From Cyanocohniella sp. LLY (GTDB lineage: Bacteria > Cyanobacteriota > Cyanobacteriia > Cyanobacteriales > Nostocaceae), in NCBI GenBank assembly GCA_022241785.1, contig JAKOMP010000042.1:1-34851 (forward strand): a DNA stretch of 34,851 nucleotides. The letters run 5' to 3'. Under the pieces are notes generated by a model, which ran no database searches, had not been told where the DNA came from, and saw only the letters and a list, made by a program, of their open reading frames with translations. The translations under genes and the position numbers were made by a program. Of this stretch, positions 34,781-34,851 are shown piece by piece (within the stretch, counting starts at the first letter, position 1; the number at the start of each line of letters is the position of its first letter).

Positions 34781-34851
34781 GGAGTGGGGAGTAGGGAGTG
34801 GGGAGTAGGGAGTAGGGAGTAGGGAGTAGGGAGTAGGGAGTAGGGAGTAGG
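34764..34851 (+). repeat. heptameric short tandem repeat (TAGGGAG/TGGGGAG)
   Basis: About 12.6 uninterrupted 7-base units, mostly TAGGGAG with some TGGGGAG, run to the window edge and probably continue beyond it. This is the STRR class typical of heterocystous cyanobacteria. It starts inside ndhD4, whose stop codon is the TAG of the third unit. Confidence 0.95.

Noticed and set aside
1-34851. tRNA and rRNA genes
   Set aside because: I looked for T-loop and anticodon-arm patterns and for rRNA segments in the intergenic regions and saw none. A dedicated search with a covariance model would be decisive.

Overview
The window comes from the chromosome of a filamentous, heterocyst-forming-type cyanobacterium close to Nostoc/Anabaena. 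Four things suggest this: many HIP1 octamers (GCGATCGC) inside genes; a beta-carboxysome operon ordered ccmK-ccmK-ccmL-ccmM-ccmN-ccmO and followed by a CmpR-type LysR gene; divergent ndhF4-ndhD4 next to it; and abundant heptameric short tandem repeats and small palindromic elements typical of Nostoc genomes. No rRNA, tRNA, CRISPR array, prophage or intact transposase was found.

Layout. Positions 1-5,600 hold a secreted SPOR-like protein (-), the tRNA thiolase mnmA (+), a DUF4336 protein (+), nagA (-) and purE (+). Positions 5,600-10,960 hold an ammonium transporter (+) with a candidate NtcA promoter and a clear terminator, a membrane-anchored SGNH hydrolase (+), ispH (+) and a secreted cysteine-containing protein (-). 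Positions 11,280-15,570 are all on the minus strand: a small P-loop kinase, an FHA membrane protein, the stump of a histidine kinase, a NurA-domain protein and a HAD hydrolase. Positions 15,940-20,460 hold an orphan membrane-associated protein (+), a hairpin-rich repeat element, a fused two-domain peptide ABC ATPase (-), a DUF2887/PD-(D/E)XK protein (-) and a small helical protein (-). Positions 20,680-25,800 hold the bifunctional RelA/SpoT enzyme (+), a MuiA-like protein (-) and the CmpR-type regulator (-).

Positions 25,800-34,851 are the CO2-concentrating block. On the minus strand it encodes the carboxysome shell hexamers (two CcmK), pentamer (CcmL), the gamma-carbonic anhydrase/Rubisco scaffold (CcmM, with a well-formed internal start for the short form), the adaptor CcmN with its encapsulation peptide, and the double-domain shell protein CcmO. 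On the plus strand it encodes NdhF4 and NdhD4, membrane subunits of the constitutive CO2-hydrating NDH-1 complex. About 660 bp of AT-rich DNA separates the two divergent arms and should hold both promoters.

The most unusual theme is mobile or repetitive DNA built into coding sequence. A 92-bp MITE-like element supplies the last codons and stop of mnmA. A palindromic Nostoc repeat sits in frame in the linker of the fused ABC ATPase. A heptamer tract supplies the last five codons and stop of ndhD4. A separate pair of multi-hairpin elements (221 and 273 bp) differs by a 27-base double-hairpin module and by a reverse-complemented loop.
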